A stretch of DNA of 64,000 bases from the NCBI GenBank assembly GCA_947304185.1, contig CAMZAM010000007.1, forward strand, positions 1 through 64,000, given 5' to 3'. The position numbers and the translations under genes were made by a program. Origin of the DNA: an uncultured Bacteroidales bacterium. Its GTDB lineage: Bacteria; Bacteroidota; Bacteroidia; Bacteroidales; F082. Of this stretch, positions 34,338 to 43,405 are shown one piece after another (the first letter of the stretch is position 1; each line of letters starts with the position of its first letter). Below the pieces are notes generated by a model that was not told the DNA's origin, did no database searches, and was given only the letters and a program-made list of their open reading frames with translations.

Positions 34338-36767
34338 CTATTTTCCTTCCACTTTTATCTTTACGTTGCTGATATCAATATCCAAGTCTTTTTTTGTTGA
34401 AAATGAGATTGCCATCGGGTAGTCCATCATCTCATCGTTGGCGATAAAAAACGTGGTTTTCAGCTTGAAAGCATAACCGTCGTCAGTTTTTTTGCTCAAT
34501 TCTGAAAACCTATAACCTTTAAAAAACAATGCAACAGGTCTTTTATCGACAGAATACACCTCTATAGCGATATCCTGAAGGTCGACGTTGTTTTTTATCT
34601 TGAAATCGAATCGCACATCAACATACAGACGCTCGAATTTTCTGGTAAACTCAATCTCATCGACAATCTTATAGCGGCCACCTTGATTGACATGACAACT
34701 CACCTCATCCGTCAGTTCCACTTCGGCCACCTCCGCCAAATTATTAGGTTTCTTGATAAGGAAATCGTTCCGCGTCACATAATGATCGATATTTTTATAC
34801 TGTTGCAGATATTGGTATAATGTGTTTTTTATAGAATCATTATCAATCTCTTCACCGATTATGTCATCTTTCAACTCATATACACGATCGAAGCTAAGGA
34901 TATAATTGTTATGCAGATATTCGATAACATCCCTGTTGTTAAGCATAAATGCCACCGATTGGTTGCATCTGAACACTGCTGATGTGTCTAACGAGTGCCC
35001 AAGCCAATGACATACATCGTCAACATGATAATCATAGTTGTTTTTCAGATAAGCTGTTATCGTCGGCGCAATATCGTGATGTGTCACTACGCCTTTAAAC
35101 ATTTTAGGCGACTTAATCAAAGGTGAATAAATTATCAATGGAATATTATATGCCGACAAATGTTCCTTACAAACCGGGACACATCCTGTGCGATGGTCTC
35201 CCATTATCACAAAAATCGTGTTTTCATACTCAGGCAACGTCTTGTAATAATTGATAAGTTTCTTCAGGCACTCGTCAGTATATAAGTACGTCGCATACAT
35301 ATAATCATTCTTTGTAACGAATAATTTCTCATACGGACCGAATTCGGTAGTTTCGGCAAGCATTTGCCTTACTTTTTCAATATATGGCTGCTGACCTTTG
35401 AAATAAAACGGCTCGTGTGTTGTTAAAGTCATGTAAATATCGGTGTTTGGCCGATTTCGAGCCACCGTGTCACGATGTCTTATGGCGGCGTTGAACATAT
35501 CTCCGTCATACATCCCCCATGCATGGTCATTGGCAAGCGCCTCCTTCTGATCAGGATCAAAATCGGCTTCTGAAGGATTCATAACATAGCCCACGCCATT
35601 GGCATCCATATACTCATTCTGACCGTCAAATGAAGCGTTTCCGCCATAATAGAACGACAGCGAATAACCATTTTTCGACATATCCTTCAGGATGGAGTTA
35701 TGGTCCGGTATAGGCATCCATATTCTGGCAAAACCTGTCCTATCGTAAGGTGCCGATGAGAAAACATTAGGCATGACACCAAAGGTACGCTCGGCAAGCG
35801 CAAGCGCATTCGGCCAATAGAGACTCTCCGTCTTCAAACTGTCGACAAAAGGCGTAAACGACATCTTCGGCTTGGCAGAGCTGAGCCTCTGACCGAGTCC
35901 CTCAACGATAATAAACACAAAATCAGGGGCTTTTCCATCGGAAGTACGGTTTAAAAAGCCGCCCAAAATATCGGGATCGTCATTCACACGCAAAAATGGA
36001 TAGTGGATGTCAATATACTTGAAATCAGGAAAACGACTTTGATATGCTTCAGCATCGGCTAAAACACTCTCATCATACTCCGAAAAATCTTCGACTTTGC
36101 TTTGTTTCCAATATTCATCAAAATCATTGATGGTATAAGCTATCTGATTCACCGCCATACAATAATCGCGATGCGACCGATATTTCATCTCATTGGTAAT
36201 CAATGATTTATAATTAAAAACGATAACAAAAAGAAGTGCCACACCGAGATAGGATAATGCCAGCAGCCGCTCGACCTTCACCTTCCGATTCCAAAAACGA
36301 AGCAAAAGTGAATACAAAAACACCGCAACGAGCACTCCAACAAACGGCAAAAGCGAGAATTGCACCGATGAGACTACAATATTATACAGCTCTTCCGGTG
36401 TGTAGATGAAGAAAACACGGTCGAGCGGTTGCGTCACATTCATAAAATACCCCATCAGACAACTGTAAACCACAACATAAACCGTGATGAATAACATCGA
36501 CAACACCTTCGTCGTTTTTGGCAATAACCAATTGATTATCAAGAACGGAACCAAAACAATGATTCCTACAAAAAACACCACTGCCAAGTCAAAATATACA
36601 CCCGAAAGAATAGTCAGAAATGCCGACCAGTCGGTAGTAGACTCCGTTTTCAGCATAAAAAAGAACACCAAACGCAGAATAAAAGTCAACAGCAGCCACA
36701 ACAGACCATATTTGGTCCATGCTTTGACTCCATCAAACAGTATGTCGAATAATCTTTTTCTATCCAT
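34338..36767 (-). CDS. LtaS-like sulfatase-fold phosphoglycerol transferase
   Basis: Membrane enzyme of the LTA synthase / phosphoglycerol transferase family, which moves phosphoglycerol (or in relatives phosphoethanolamine) from phospholipid onto sugars or polymers. Seen in 809 residues: five N-terminal membrane segments (about 20-180), then an extracytoplasmic alkaline-phosphatase-fold domain with a metal-site FVFIIVEGLGQ, nucleophile-Thr region AERTFGVMPNVFSSAP, TTHEPF, and the C-terminal metal site VIMGDHRTG and THHDIAPTI. A C-terminal extension (about 690-809) is beta-rich and unassigned. The ATG at 36767 shares its A with the stop of the OafA-like gene. The acceptor is unknown; Gram-negative relatives decorate glucans or glycolipids. 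Confidence 0.87.
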   Translation of the reverse strand: MDRKRLFDILFDGVKAWTKYGLLWLLLTFILRLVFFFMLKTESTTDWSAFLTILSGVYFDLAVVFFVGIIVLVPFLIINWLLPKTTKVLSMLFITVYVVVYSCLMGYFMNVTQPLDRVFFIYTPEELYNIVVSSVQFSLLPFVGVLVAVFLYSLLLRFWNRKVKVERLLALSYLGVALLFVIVFNYKSLITNEMKYRSHRDYCMAVNQIAYTINDFDEYWKQSKVEDFSEYDESVLADAEAYQSRFPDFKYIDIHYPFLRVNDDPDILGGFLNRTSDGKAPDFVFIIVEGLGQRLSSAKPKMSFTPFVDSLKTESLYWPNALALAERTFGVMPNVFSSAPYDRTGFARIWMPIPDHNSILKDMSKNGYSLSFYYGGNASFDGQNEYMDANGVGYVMNPSEADFDPDQKEALANDHAWGMYDGDMFNAAIRHRDTVARNRPNTDIYMTLTTHEPFYFKGQQPYIEKVRQMLAETTEFGPYEKLFVTKNDYMYATYLYTDECLKKLINYYKTLPEYENTIFVIMGDHRTGCVPVCKEHLSAYNIPLIIYSPLIKSPKMFKGVVTHHDIAPTITAYLKNNYDYHVDDVCHWLGHSLDTSAVFRCNQSVAFMLNNRDVIEYLHNNYILSFDRVYELKDDIIGEEIDNDSIKNTLYQYLQQYKNIDHYVTRNDFLIKKPNNLAEVAEVELTDEVSCHVNQGGRYKIVDEIEFTRKFERLYVDVRFDFKIKNNVDLQDIAIEVYSVDKRPVALFFKGYRFSELSKKTDDGYAFKLKTTFFIANDEMMDYPMAISFSTKKDLDIDISNVKIKVEGK

Positions 36768-37939
36768 CAATAAAACTTAACAATTATATAAACAAACGAG
36801 GCTAAAACAGCCAATTGGCCAATAATACCAAGGATATGCGTCAGACGATTTTCAGGAATAGCTATCTTATCCAACCACGATTCAATAAAATCGTATAAAA
36901 CCTTGGCCGAGACTGCCACACCCCATGCTATAAGAAAATAGATGACACAGGTTTCAAAGTTCCATAGAGCGCCATAGCCATAGTTCCAACTAATTCTATG
37001 AATCTGTTCTCTAAAGACAGCATGTGTGGCAAATAATGCCATCGATATTCCTCCGAAATAGGCGAGCGGACATGACAAAAATGTCTTTTTGACCGGTATT
37101 GATTTCAAACCCTGATAGGCGAACACCGCGACAACTGTCAACGATAAGAACGTAAACGGATAAAACACCTCGTATAAATTACCAAGGCTAAACACCGCCA
37201 AGGCTAAAATCAACCATAAGGCATTGATTTTCTTATCTTTACTATATGCCAACAAGATCCCGAGACAAAACTCCGGCAGATGACCGGGCGCATTCATCAT
37301 AATATTAACATTATGTTGCAGACATACTGATCTTAACAAGAAAATCATTGCATACGACACTACACAAATCACTGCAAAAGCCTTCCAACCCCATTTTCCA
37401 ATCAATCTGTTTAGATAAGGAAACAGCAGATAAAGCTGGAAGACAAGACCAAAGAACCACCACGGGCCACATACACTCAAGCCCGAATCAGGAACCAATG
37501 TGTGAATTAGCAACAACTTGTAAACAAGCTCTTTCTTTTCATAAAAACCTATAGGTTTTGCAAATATTTCCATATAGGATAATATGAAAAACAATATGCC
37601 GACAAGCAGCAAAGGATATAGTCTCTTTAACCTTGTAACGATAAACGACTCCCACGTCCTCGGGCGGTTTATCATCGATATAGCTAAGCCGAAGCCACTG
37701 ATAAAGATAAACAGCTGTACTCCATAATGGCCTAAATAACTGAATATCAGATTGATGAATTCGTTAGGGTGCTCGCCCAAAAGTGTGAAAAAGGCAGTCA
37801 CCCTCTCCGATAAAAAATCGAATTCGTTCTCACCCGGTGAAGGTGGCCGCCAATGAAAATAGTTATGCAAAACTATGCAAAGGATGCCAAATCCCTTGAT
37901 AATCGATGTATCACGTTTGGTATATCCTTTGAAAACCAT
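36767..37939 (-). CDS. Acyltransferase 3 (OafA/YrhL-like) membrane protein
   Basis: A 390-residue integral membrane acyltransferase of the OafA/YrhL/OatA type, which O-acetylates surface glycans. Seen: about ten hydrophobic segments, an N-terminal helix with the catalytic-type His (GFGILCIVLHNYFHW), FIFISGFGLAIS and a late FATHAVFREQ segment. The R/K-rich ITRLKRLYPLL-type loop (VTRLKRLYPLLLVG) is diagnostic. There is no C-terminal SGNH domain. Four bases downstream of the fused oxidoreductase and overlapping the LtaS-like gene by one base, so the three are cotranscribed. Confidence 0.9.
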   Translation of the reverse strand: MVFKGYTKRDTSIIKGFGILCIVLHNYFHWRPPSPGENEFDFLSERVTAFFTLLGEHPNEFINLIFSYLGHYGVQLFIFISGFGLAISMINRPRTWESFIVTRLKRLYPLLLVGILFFILSYMEIFAKPIGFYEKKELVYKLLLIHTLVPDSGLSVCGPWWFFGLVFQLYLLFPYLNRLIGKWGWKAFAVICVVSYAMIFLLRSVCLQHNVNIMMNAPGHLPEFCLGILLAYSKDKKINALWLILALAVFSLGNLYEVFYPFTFLSLTVVAVFAYQGLKSIPVKKTFLSCPLAYFGGISMALFATHAVFREQIHRISWNYGYGALWNFETCVIYFLIAWGVAVSAKVLYDFIESWLDKIAIPENRLTHILGIIGQLAVLASFVYIIVKFY

Positions 37940-37943
37940 AATT

Positions 37944-40900
37944 CTACTTAAATGCGTTCTCGCTCAAGCCTTTGCCTGTGATAGCAAGGTCTTTCATGTA
38001 TCCTGGGACCGGCTTGCCGAGATATTTGTCGACATAAATCTTCGCGAGATACTGGCTTAACATGAAGCCGTGGCCGCGCAGTCCGACGAGCAGACCAACC
38101 TCAGGGTCGACGATATAACGAGGCTCCATGTAGTAACCTGCCCATACCGCATGGAATCCCACGCTGGCGAGATTAGGGATCCAGTCGGCGAACACCTCAC
38201 TCACAATCTGCAAGAACTCCTTGCTGTTGTATTTCAGGTTCTGACGTGCCTCGAACGAGTCGCAGTCAGGCGATGCGCAGCCGATGATCTGGCCGGTGTG
38301 GCCGAACTGCTGTCCGTAAACGGCGCTGAAGCCTTTGTAATGACGACGGTCGATGATCATATCGAGTGAGTCGCCCTTGACACCCATGTTAGGCAACCTT
38401 CTGGTGATAAACGCCTGATGCTTAACAGGATACATCCTCGTGTCGATGCCGAGCATGTCGGTAAACTTCTCAGCGCCCCAACCCATCGAGTTGACGAAAT
38501 GCTCGCAGGTGAACTCCACGAACTCTTTCTGGTGAGTGCGCACCAAAGCCACGTATTTGTCCCCTTTCTTGCGTACCTCAAGCAGCTCGCAGTCTTCCAT
38601 CAGACGGCCGCCATGTTCGATAGCGATTCCACGCACATAGTCGATGGTCTTACCTGGCGTCGCCTGCCAACAGTCATTGGATATCAAAGCGTGCGAATAC
38701 ACGTTATTGTTCATGTTCCATAAAGGCGAAATCTCCTTCTGGAAGTCTTTCTTCTCTATCATATAGGCGTCAGACCATGCCCTCGAGGCATCCAAAGCCT
38801 TGTAGGTAGCCTCATCGTGCACGAGGTTGACATATCTCGTAATCTTGAATCCGATGTCGTGTTTCGCCTGATTTGCCTTGAAAATCTCAAGGTTATGGTT
38901 GGCGATGTCGCTGATGTCAGGGTTTGAGAACGCCGGACGTCCGCCACCGATGCAGCGCCATGTCGAGCCACGGTCGTAGTTGATGAGCACCGGCTTCATG
39001 CCTGCCTCGGCGAAGTATCTGAACAAGCTCGAGCCAGCCATGCCGCCGCCGGCAATCAGCACCTTCACCTCTTCCTTCTTGACGTTGTTGTTGGTCGGGA
39101 ACACATACACCTCCTTAGCTTTCGCGTTGTAGACGTCGCCTAACGTCACCTGTGATGCCAACGGAGCGCGCGGAGTGCTGTCGCCAGTGACTTCGATGCC
39201 ATACGAACGCAGGATCTGCTTGGCTCTCGGCACGCAGCGTTTGCCACGGCAAGGACCCATACCCATACGGGTGATGTGTTTCAACTCATCCACAGAGATG
39301 AACTTACGGTCGCCGATGACCTTAAGCAAAGTTTCAAGCGTCACGTCTTCGCAGTGACATACGTATGTCTTGGCCTCGACGTCCTTCAACGACTTGAACT
39401 CTATCGGTTTCGGGTAGTTTTCCTTCACTATGAAGCCGCGGGCTTCTATCAATTTAGCACCGTCGACGTCTTTAGCAACGACACGGGCCACGTTGGTCTT
39501 GTTGTTTTTCTTGAGTACCTTCTCCACGATGCCCTCACCCACTTTCTTGCCGTTGTCGTCGACGAGGAACACCTCAACACCTTCGTTTACCTCATATTCC
39601 ACTGGCAGGAACAGCGTGTTCTTCTTCAGGTCGTAGCCGAAGATTGCCAAACCTGGGCAGTGGTTCACGCAGTTCATACAGCCTATACACTTGTCATAAT
39701 CGATGACAGGCACCGTATTGGTGCTCGACTTGGTAATAGCACCTTGTGGACAGCTGAATGAGCAAGGATTACAAGCGAACCCGTAGACGCAGTCGGCGAT
39801 GACGAACGGCTTTGCCACCATCCTGTCGCCCTTAGGCTTGTTAGGCTCCTGCAGCACTCTCACTGGATGCTGCTGACTCTCAATATATTGCTTCGACACC
39901 TCGAGATATTCGTCGTAGTTGAATCTCAGACCGATGTTCTGCGCCACTTCGAAAGCAGCTTGCTTACCTCTTAAGACGGCGCTGGTACCTTCGCCGATCC
40001 TCACGGCATCGCCGACGCCATAAGTATTCAGTCCGAACACCTGTTTGCCTTTTGTAAGCAGCTGGCTGTCAGGAATCAGACCTGTGCATATATTGATGAT
40101 GTCGATGTCGTCGATTACTTGTTCTGTTCCCGGGATAGCCTTGAAGTTCTCGCATTTAGCGATGACGGCACCCACTATGCCTGTATGGTCTTCGTTAGGT
40201 ATCGCCTTCAACAGGATGTGCGATGTCATGATCGGGATGCCAAGTCGGCGCACACGGTTTGCCTGCACCGGGAATCCTCCTTCATGATCCATACCTTCGA
40301 TGATAGCCTTGATATGCGCTCCAGCCTGCATTCCCTGGTATGATGTCAGATATCCGATATTTCCTGCGCCCACCGTCAGCACTTTCTTGCCAAGAAGCGT
40401 GTGCTCCTGGTTCATCATCTTCTGGAACACAGCGGCGGTATATACGCCTGGAAGGTCGTCATTTTCAAACGTTGGCATGAACGGCACAGCACCCGTGGCG
40501 ACCACGAGATGTTCTGCGTCGACATACGCAACTTCTTGAGTTACAATGTTTTTTATTGCGATACGCTTGCCTTCAAGCAGGTCCCACACGGTATAATTCA
40601 ACAAGATACCTTCGTGGTTGTCGCCCGCCAGGGTCTTAGCGATGTCGAATCCACGCATGCCACCGAATTTCTGCTCCTTTTCAAAGAAGAAGAACTGATG
40701 TGTCTGCATGTTAAACTGACCGCCGATACGTGCGTTGTTGTCGATCACGAGGTTCGAGATGCCGAACTTATTCAGCTGCTCGCGGCATGCCAAACCAGCC
40801 GGTCCTGCTCCTATTATCGCCACCGTGGTCTTGTATATCTTCACCTCTTTCTGAGGATTTTCGCTATAATCTGGTTGATAATCCTTCGGGATCTCGCGCA

Positions 40901-41168
40901 CCTCCTTCACTCCGTCGACCAACGTGATGCATATACGGCGGATCTTGCCGTCGACAAGCATCTCGCAGGCGCCGCACTTACCGATGCCGCACTCCAGCGA
41001 ACGCTCACGTCCGTCAATGCTATGACTGTGAATAGGGAAACCCGCCTGATGCAAGGCGGCTGCGATGGTGTAGCCTTTCTGGCCGACCACTTTCTTACCA
41101 TTAAAAATAAACTCTACCGATTCGCCCTGGGCGATATCAAGAATAGGATGTTTGGTGATTTTGTACAT
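37944..41168 (-). CDS. Multi-cofactor FAD/Fe-S oxidoreductase fusion (HcnABC / proline dehydrogenase-like)
   Basis: A 1,074-residue soluble enzyme. Domains in order: plant-type 2Fe-2S (about 10-95; CGIGKCGACE), FAD/NAD(P) reductase (about 115-450; IGAGPAGLACREQLNKFG, GAGNIGYL), a ferredoxin-like region (CxxxCxxxCP plus CIGCMNCVNHCP, about 465-530), a BFD-type 2Fe-2S (CHCEDV, GPCRGKRC, about 610-680), and a DAO-type FAD oxidoreductase (from about 715; IAGGGMAGSSLFRYF). In known systems (sarcosine oxidase alpha, hydrogen cyanide synthase HcnABC, archaeal proline dehydrogenase) these sit on separate subunits. It probably oxidises an amino or imino acid and passes electrons to a carrier; the substrate is unknown. 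The ATG at 41168 is preferred over an upstream TTG. Own promoter at 41207-41238. Confidence 0.88.
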   Translation of the reverse strand: MYKITKHPILDIAQGESVEFIFNGKKVVGQKGYTIAAALHQAGFPIHSHSIDGRERSLECGIGKCGACEMLVDGKIRRICITLVDGVKEVREIPKDYQPDYSENPQKEVKIYKTTVAIIGAGPAGLACREQLNKFGISNLVIDNNARIGGQFNMQTHQFFFFEKEQKFGGMRGFDIAKTLAGDNHEGILLNYTVWDLLEGKRIAIKNIVTQEVAYVDAEHLVVATGAVPFMPTFENDDLPGVYTAAVFQKMMNQEHTLLGKKVLTVGAGNIGYLTSYQGMQAGAHIKAIIEGMDHEGGFPVQANRVRRLGIPIMTSHILLKAIPNEDHTGIVGAVIAKCENFKAIPGTEQVIDDIDIINICTGLIPDSQLLTKGKQVFGLNTYGVGDAVRIGEGTSAVLRGKQAAFEVAQNIGLRFNYDEYLEVSKQYIESQQHPVRVLQEPNKPKGDRMVAKPFVIADCVYGFACNPCSFSCPQGAITKSSTNTVPVIDYDKCIGCMNCVNHCPGLAIFGYDLKKNTLFLPVEYEVNEGVEVFLVDDNGKKVGEGIVEKVLKKNNKTNVARVVAKDVDGAKLIEARGFIVKENYPKPIEFKSLKDVEAKTYVCHCEDVTLETLLKVIGDRKFISVDELKHITRMGMGPCRGKRCVPRAKQILRSYGIEVTGDSTPRAPLASQVTLGDVYNAKAKEVYVFPTNNNVKKEEVKVLIAGGGMAGSSLFRYFAEAGMKPVLINYDRGSTWRCIGGGRPAFSNPDISDIANHNLEIFKANQAKHDIGFKITRYVNLVHDEATYKALDASRAWSDAYMIEKKDFQKEISPLWNMNNNVYSHALISNDCWQATPGKTIDYVRGIAIEHGGRLMEDCELLEVRKKGDKYVALVRTHQKEFVEFTCEHFVNSMGWGAEKFTDMLGIDTRMYPVKHQAFITRRLPNMGVKGDSLDMIIDRRHYKGFSAVYGQQFGHTGQIIGCASPDCDSFEARQNLKYNSKEFLQIVSEVFADWIPNLASVGFHAVWAGYYMEPRYIVDPEVGLLVGLRGHGFMLSQYLAKIYVDKYLGKPVPGYMKDLAITGKGLSENAFK

Positions 41169-41206
41169 ACCTTTCAATTTTGCTAATCAACTCCTAAAAT
41201 GAAATG

Positions 41207-41238
41207 CAAAATTAATAAGGTGTTTTAACAAAAACAAG
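41207..41238 (-). promoter_or_regulatory. Promoter of the oxidoreductase-OafA-LtaS operon
   Basis: CTTG (41238-41235), exactly 20 bases, TAATTTTG (41214-41207) on the minus strand, about 40 bases before the ATG. It shows that the operon can be transcribed apart from the upstream greA-HIT-THUMP genes. Confidence 0.72.
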
Positions 41239-41252
41239 AAAAATTTGAAAAT

Positions 41253-42419
41253 TTATGAATTTTCGCGTATCTTTTTATCTTTATACGATCCTTCGAAAAC
41301 CTCAAATTTCTCGAATTTGCATTCCAGTGGACCGTTGTATACGTCGATTTTCTTCGAAGGCTTCAATCCTATGAGTTTTAAGGCGTCTTTGTTCGAGCTG
41401 ATAATCCAAGCCTCAAAGCCTTTGAAGTTATGTTTCAGCGCGTCGCCAATGCCCTTATAGAGCTTTATAATGTCTTTCTCCTCCAAACGTTCTCCATAAG
41501 GTGGGTTGATAATCATGATGCCGCCGCCTTCAGGTGGCACCATTTCAAACATATCCTGTTTGCTCAGCTTGATATCGTGATGCAGATGTGCGTTTTCGAT
41601 GTTAGCCTTGGCTATCTCCACAGCCTTGGCCGAGCGGTCAGATGCAAGTATCTCATAGTCAAACTCTTCCATCTCGGCGCCGGCATCTTCCACGACTCTC
41701 AGCCACAGCTCCTTATCGAAGTCATGCCATGTCATGAAGCCCCATCTTTTACGGAAAAAGCCTGCCGGGATGCCTAGAGCCTGCATCGCCGCCTCAATCG
41801 GGATAGTGCCGGAACCGCACATGCAGTCTACGAAATTGCAGTCGTACTTCCAGCCGGTGAGTTTTATCAATCCGGCGGCGAGGACCTCGTTCATCGGAGC
41901 CTTGTCGACCGATTTCCTGTAGCCTCTCTTGTGTAACGACTCGCCTGAGCTGTCAAACGACACTGTAACCTTCTCATTTTCAATATGAATATTGATTCTA
42001 AGGTCAGGATTGTCGACATCTACCGACGGTCTTGCTCCGAAATGTTCACGGAACTCGTCAGCGATGGCGTCTTTAACCTTCAGTGCCGCGTATTGTGAGT
42101 GGGTGAAGTAGTTGCCGCTTGTCACGGCATCGATGGCAAAAGTCTCATTTATATTGAAAATCTCATGCCATTTAATCTTGAAAATGTTGTTGTAGAGCGC
42201 CAACTCATTACGCGCCACGAAGCTCGTTATGGGCTTCAGGATGCGTAATGCGGTCCGACAGCAGTAGTTGGCCCTGTACATCAGCGCCTTGTCGCCTTCA
42301 AAGCTTACGGCACGGTACAGCGGCTCAACATTCTGCGCGCCAATGGCTGTCAGTTCCTCGGCGAGGACTCCTTCGAGCCCCGCCATAGTCTTGGCAACCA
42401 TTTTGAAAACGTCTTCCAT
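41253..42419 (-). CDS. THUMP-domain class I rRNA guanine-N2 methyltransferase (RlmL N-domain type)
   Basis: SAM-dependent RNA methyltransferase, probably making m2G in 23S rRNA (the RlmL/YcbY N-terminal activity at G2445). Seen in 388 residues: an N-terminal ferredoxin-like plus THUMP region (about 1-160; AKTMAGLEGVLAEELTAIG), then the Rossmann methyltransferase with FVDCMCGSGTIPIEAAM (SAM-binding) and the catalytic motif IINPPYGERL. The RlmK half is absent, as usual in Bacteroidetes. Two bases after the HIT gene and in the greA unit. Confidence 0.92.
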   Translation of the reverse strand: MEDVFKMVAKTMAGLEGVLAEELTAIGAQNVEPLYRAVSFEGDKALMYRANYCCRTALRILKPITSFVARNELALYNNIFKIKWHEIFNINETFAIDAVTSGNYFTHSQYAALKVKDAIADEFREHFGARPSVDVDNPDLRINIHIENEKVTVSFDSSGESLHKRGYRKSVDKAPMNEVLAAGLIKLTGWKYDCNFVDCMCGSGTIPIEAAMQALGIPAGFFRKRWGFMTWHDFDKELWLRVVEDAGAEMEEFDYEILASDRSAKAVEIAKANIENAHLHHDIKLSKQDMFEMVPPEGGGIMIINPPYGERLEEKDIIKLYKGIGDALKHNFKGFEAWIISSNKDALKLIGLKPSKKIDVYNGPLECKFEKFEVFEGSYKDKKIRENS

Positions 42420-42421
42420 CT

Positions 42422-42814
42422 CTACAGATTCTCAACGATTTTCTTCTGCCATTCCTTGAACTGCTCCTCTGTCGGGTGCATCTTCTCACGACGGAAGTCG
42501 AGGTCGCCCTCTTTCTGCATCGGCACGAGGTGGATGTGTGCATGAGGCACTTCGAGGCCTATCACTGCCACACCGACTTTCTTGCATGGGATGGCTTTCT
42601 TTATCGCCACAGCGATCTTCTTGGCGAAGACAATCATCTCGGCGAGGTCGGCATCCGAAATGTCGAAGATATAATCTTCTTCTTTCTTAGGGATGACCAA
42701 GGTATGACCCGGGACGAGCGGACTGATGTCGAAGAATGCGAAAAACTTGTCGTTTTCAGCGATTTTGTAGCAAGGAATCTCACCTGCCACTATTCTTGAA
42801 AAGATTGATGCCAT
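42422..42814 (-). CDS. HIT family nucleotide-binding protein
   Basis: Histidine-triad hydrolase (Hint type), acting on nucleoside phosphoramidates and adenylates. Seen in 130 residues: an N-terminal IFSRIVAGEIPCYKIAEND start, GHTLVIPKKE, and the catalytic triad HAHIHLVP (HxHxH) around residues 95-101. Length is typical. It begins one base after the greA stop; the greA-HIT pair is widespread in Bacteroidetes. Confidence 0.95.
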   Translation of the reverse strand: MASIFSRIVAGEIPCYKIAENDKFFAFFDISPLVPGHTLVIPKKEEDYIFDISDADLAEMIVFAKKIAVAIKKAIPCKKVGVAVIGLEVPHAHIHLVPMQKEGDLDFRREKMHPTEEQFKEWQKKIVENL

Positions 42815-42815
42815 G

Positions 42816-43292
42816 TTATTCTCTTGTTATTTCAACGATATCAAACAAAAGTTTTCCTGCCGGGACCTGAATTTCGACCTGTTCACCCACTGCCTTGCCG
42901 AGTAAACCCTTGGCGATAGGCGATGTGATGGATATCTTTCCTGCCTTGAGGTTAGCCTCTTTCTCAGGGACGATGGTATATGTCATCATCTGTTTCGTTT
43001 TCACGTTTCTGATCTTCACCGTCGAGAGAATCAAAACCTTCGAGGTGTCCATCTTCGACTCGTCGATGATACGGGCGTTAGCGATGGTGAGCTGGAGCTT
43101 CACTATCTTCATCTCGAGAAGCTGCTGAGCCTCTTTTGCTGCGTCGTATTCGGCGTTTTCCGACAAATCACCCTTATCGCGTGCTTCTGCTATTGCTGCT
43201 GCGATTTTCGGGCGTTCGTTGACACACAGATTCTCCAATTCGTCCTTCAGTTTCTGTAGTCCAGCTTGTGTAAAGTATTCTACGTCTGCCAT
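42816..43292 (-). CDS. greA: Transcription elongation factor GreA
   Basis: Rescues backtracked RNA polymerase by stimulating transcript cleavage. Seen in 158 residues: an N-terminal coiled-coil (about 10-75) with the tip LSENAEYDAAKEAQ bearing the catalytic acidic residues, and a C-terminal globular domain (ITSPIAKGLLGKAVGE). Full length. The promoter TATCTTTG is at 43375-43368 with a TTG 18 bases upstream. Confidence 0.96.
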   Translation of the reverse strand: MADVEYFTQAGLQKLKDELENLCVNERPKIAAAIAEARDKGDLSENAEYDAAKEAQQLLEMKIVKLQLTIANARIIDESKMDTSKVLILSTVKIRNVKTKQMMTYTIVPEKEANLKAGKISITSPIAKGLLGKAVGEQVEIQVPAGKLLFDIVEITRE

Positions 43293-43313
43293 AACTTTTA
43301 ATTTTTAAATTGT

Positions 43314-43352
43314 AAAAAAAGAGACCCTTACGTTAATAAGGGCTCTTTTTTT
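43314..43352 (-). terminator. Terminator after the PorV-like gene
   Basis: CCCTTA (43325-43330) pairs with TAAGGG (43337-43342), extended by AGAG/CTCT past one bulged base. A-tracts on one side and T-tracts on the other make it usable on both strands; it ends the TonB-PorV operon just before greA. Confidence 0.78.
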
Positions 43353-43367
43353 CCGTAAAATTGTATG

Positions 43368-43375
43368 CAAAGATA
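43368..43375 (-). promoter_or_regulatory. greA -7 promoter element
   Basis: TATCTTTG on the minus strand, 76 bases before the greA ATG. The transcript would run through the preceding operon's terminator hairpin, which may therefore act as an attenuator for greA. Confidence 0.5.
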
Positions 43376-43405
43376 CAACTTTTTTTTGAGATACAAGAAT
43401 TTTTT

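Noticed and set aside
34326-34345. AATAGGCTATT palindrome between convergent stops as a regulatory site
   Set aside because: It is formed by two stop codons one base apart (TAG and CTA) and is too short to be called a terminator or operator.
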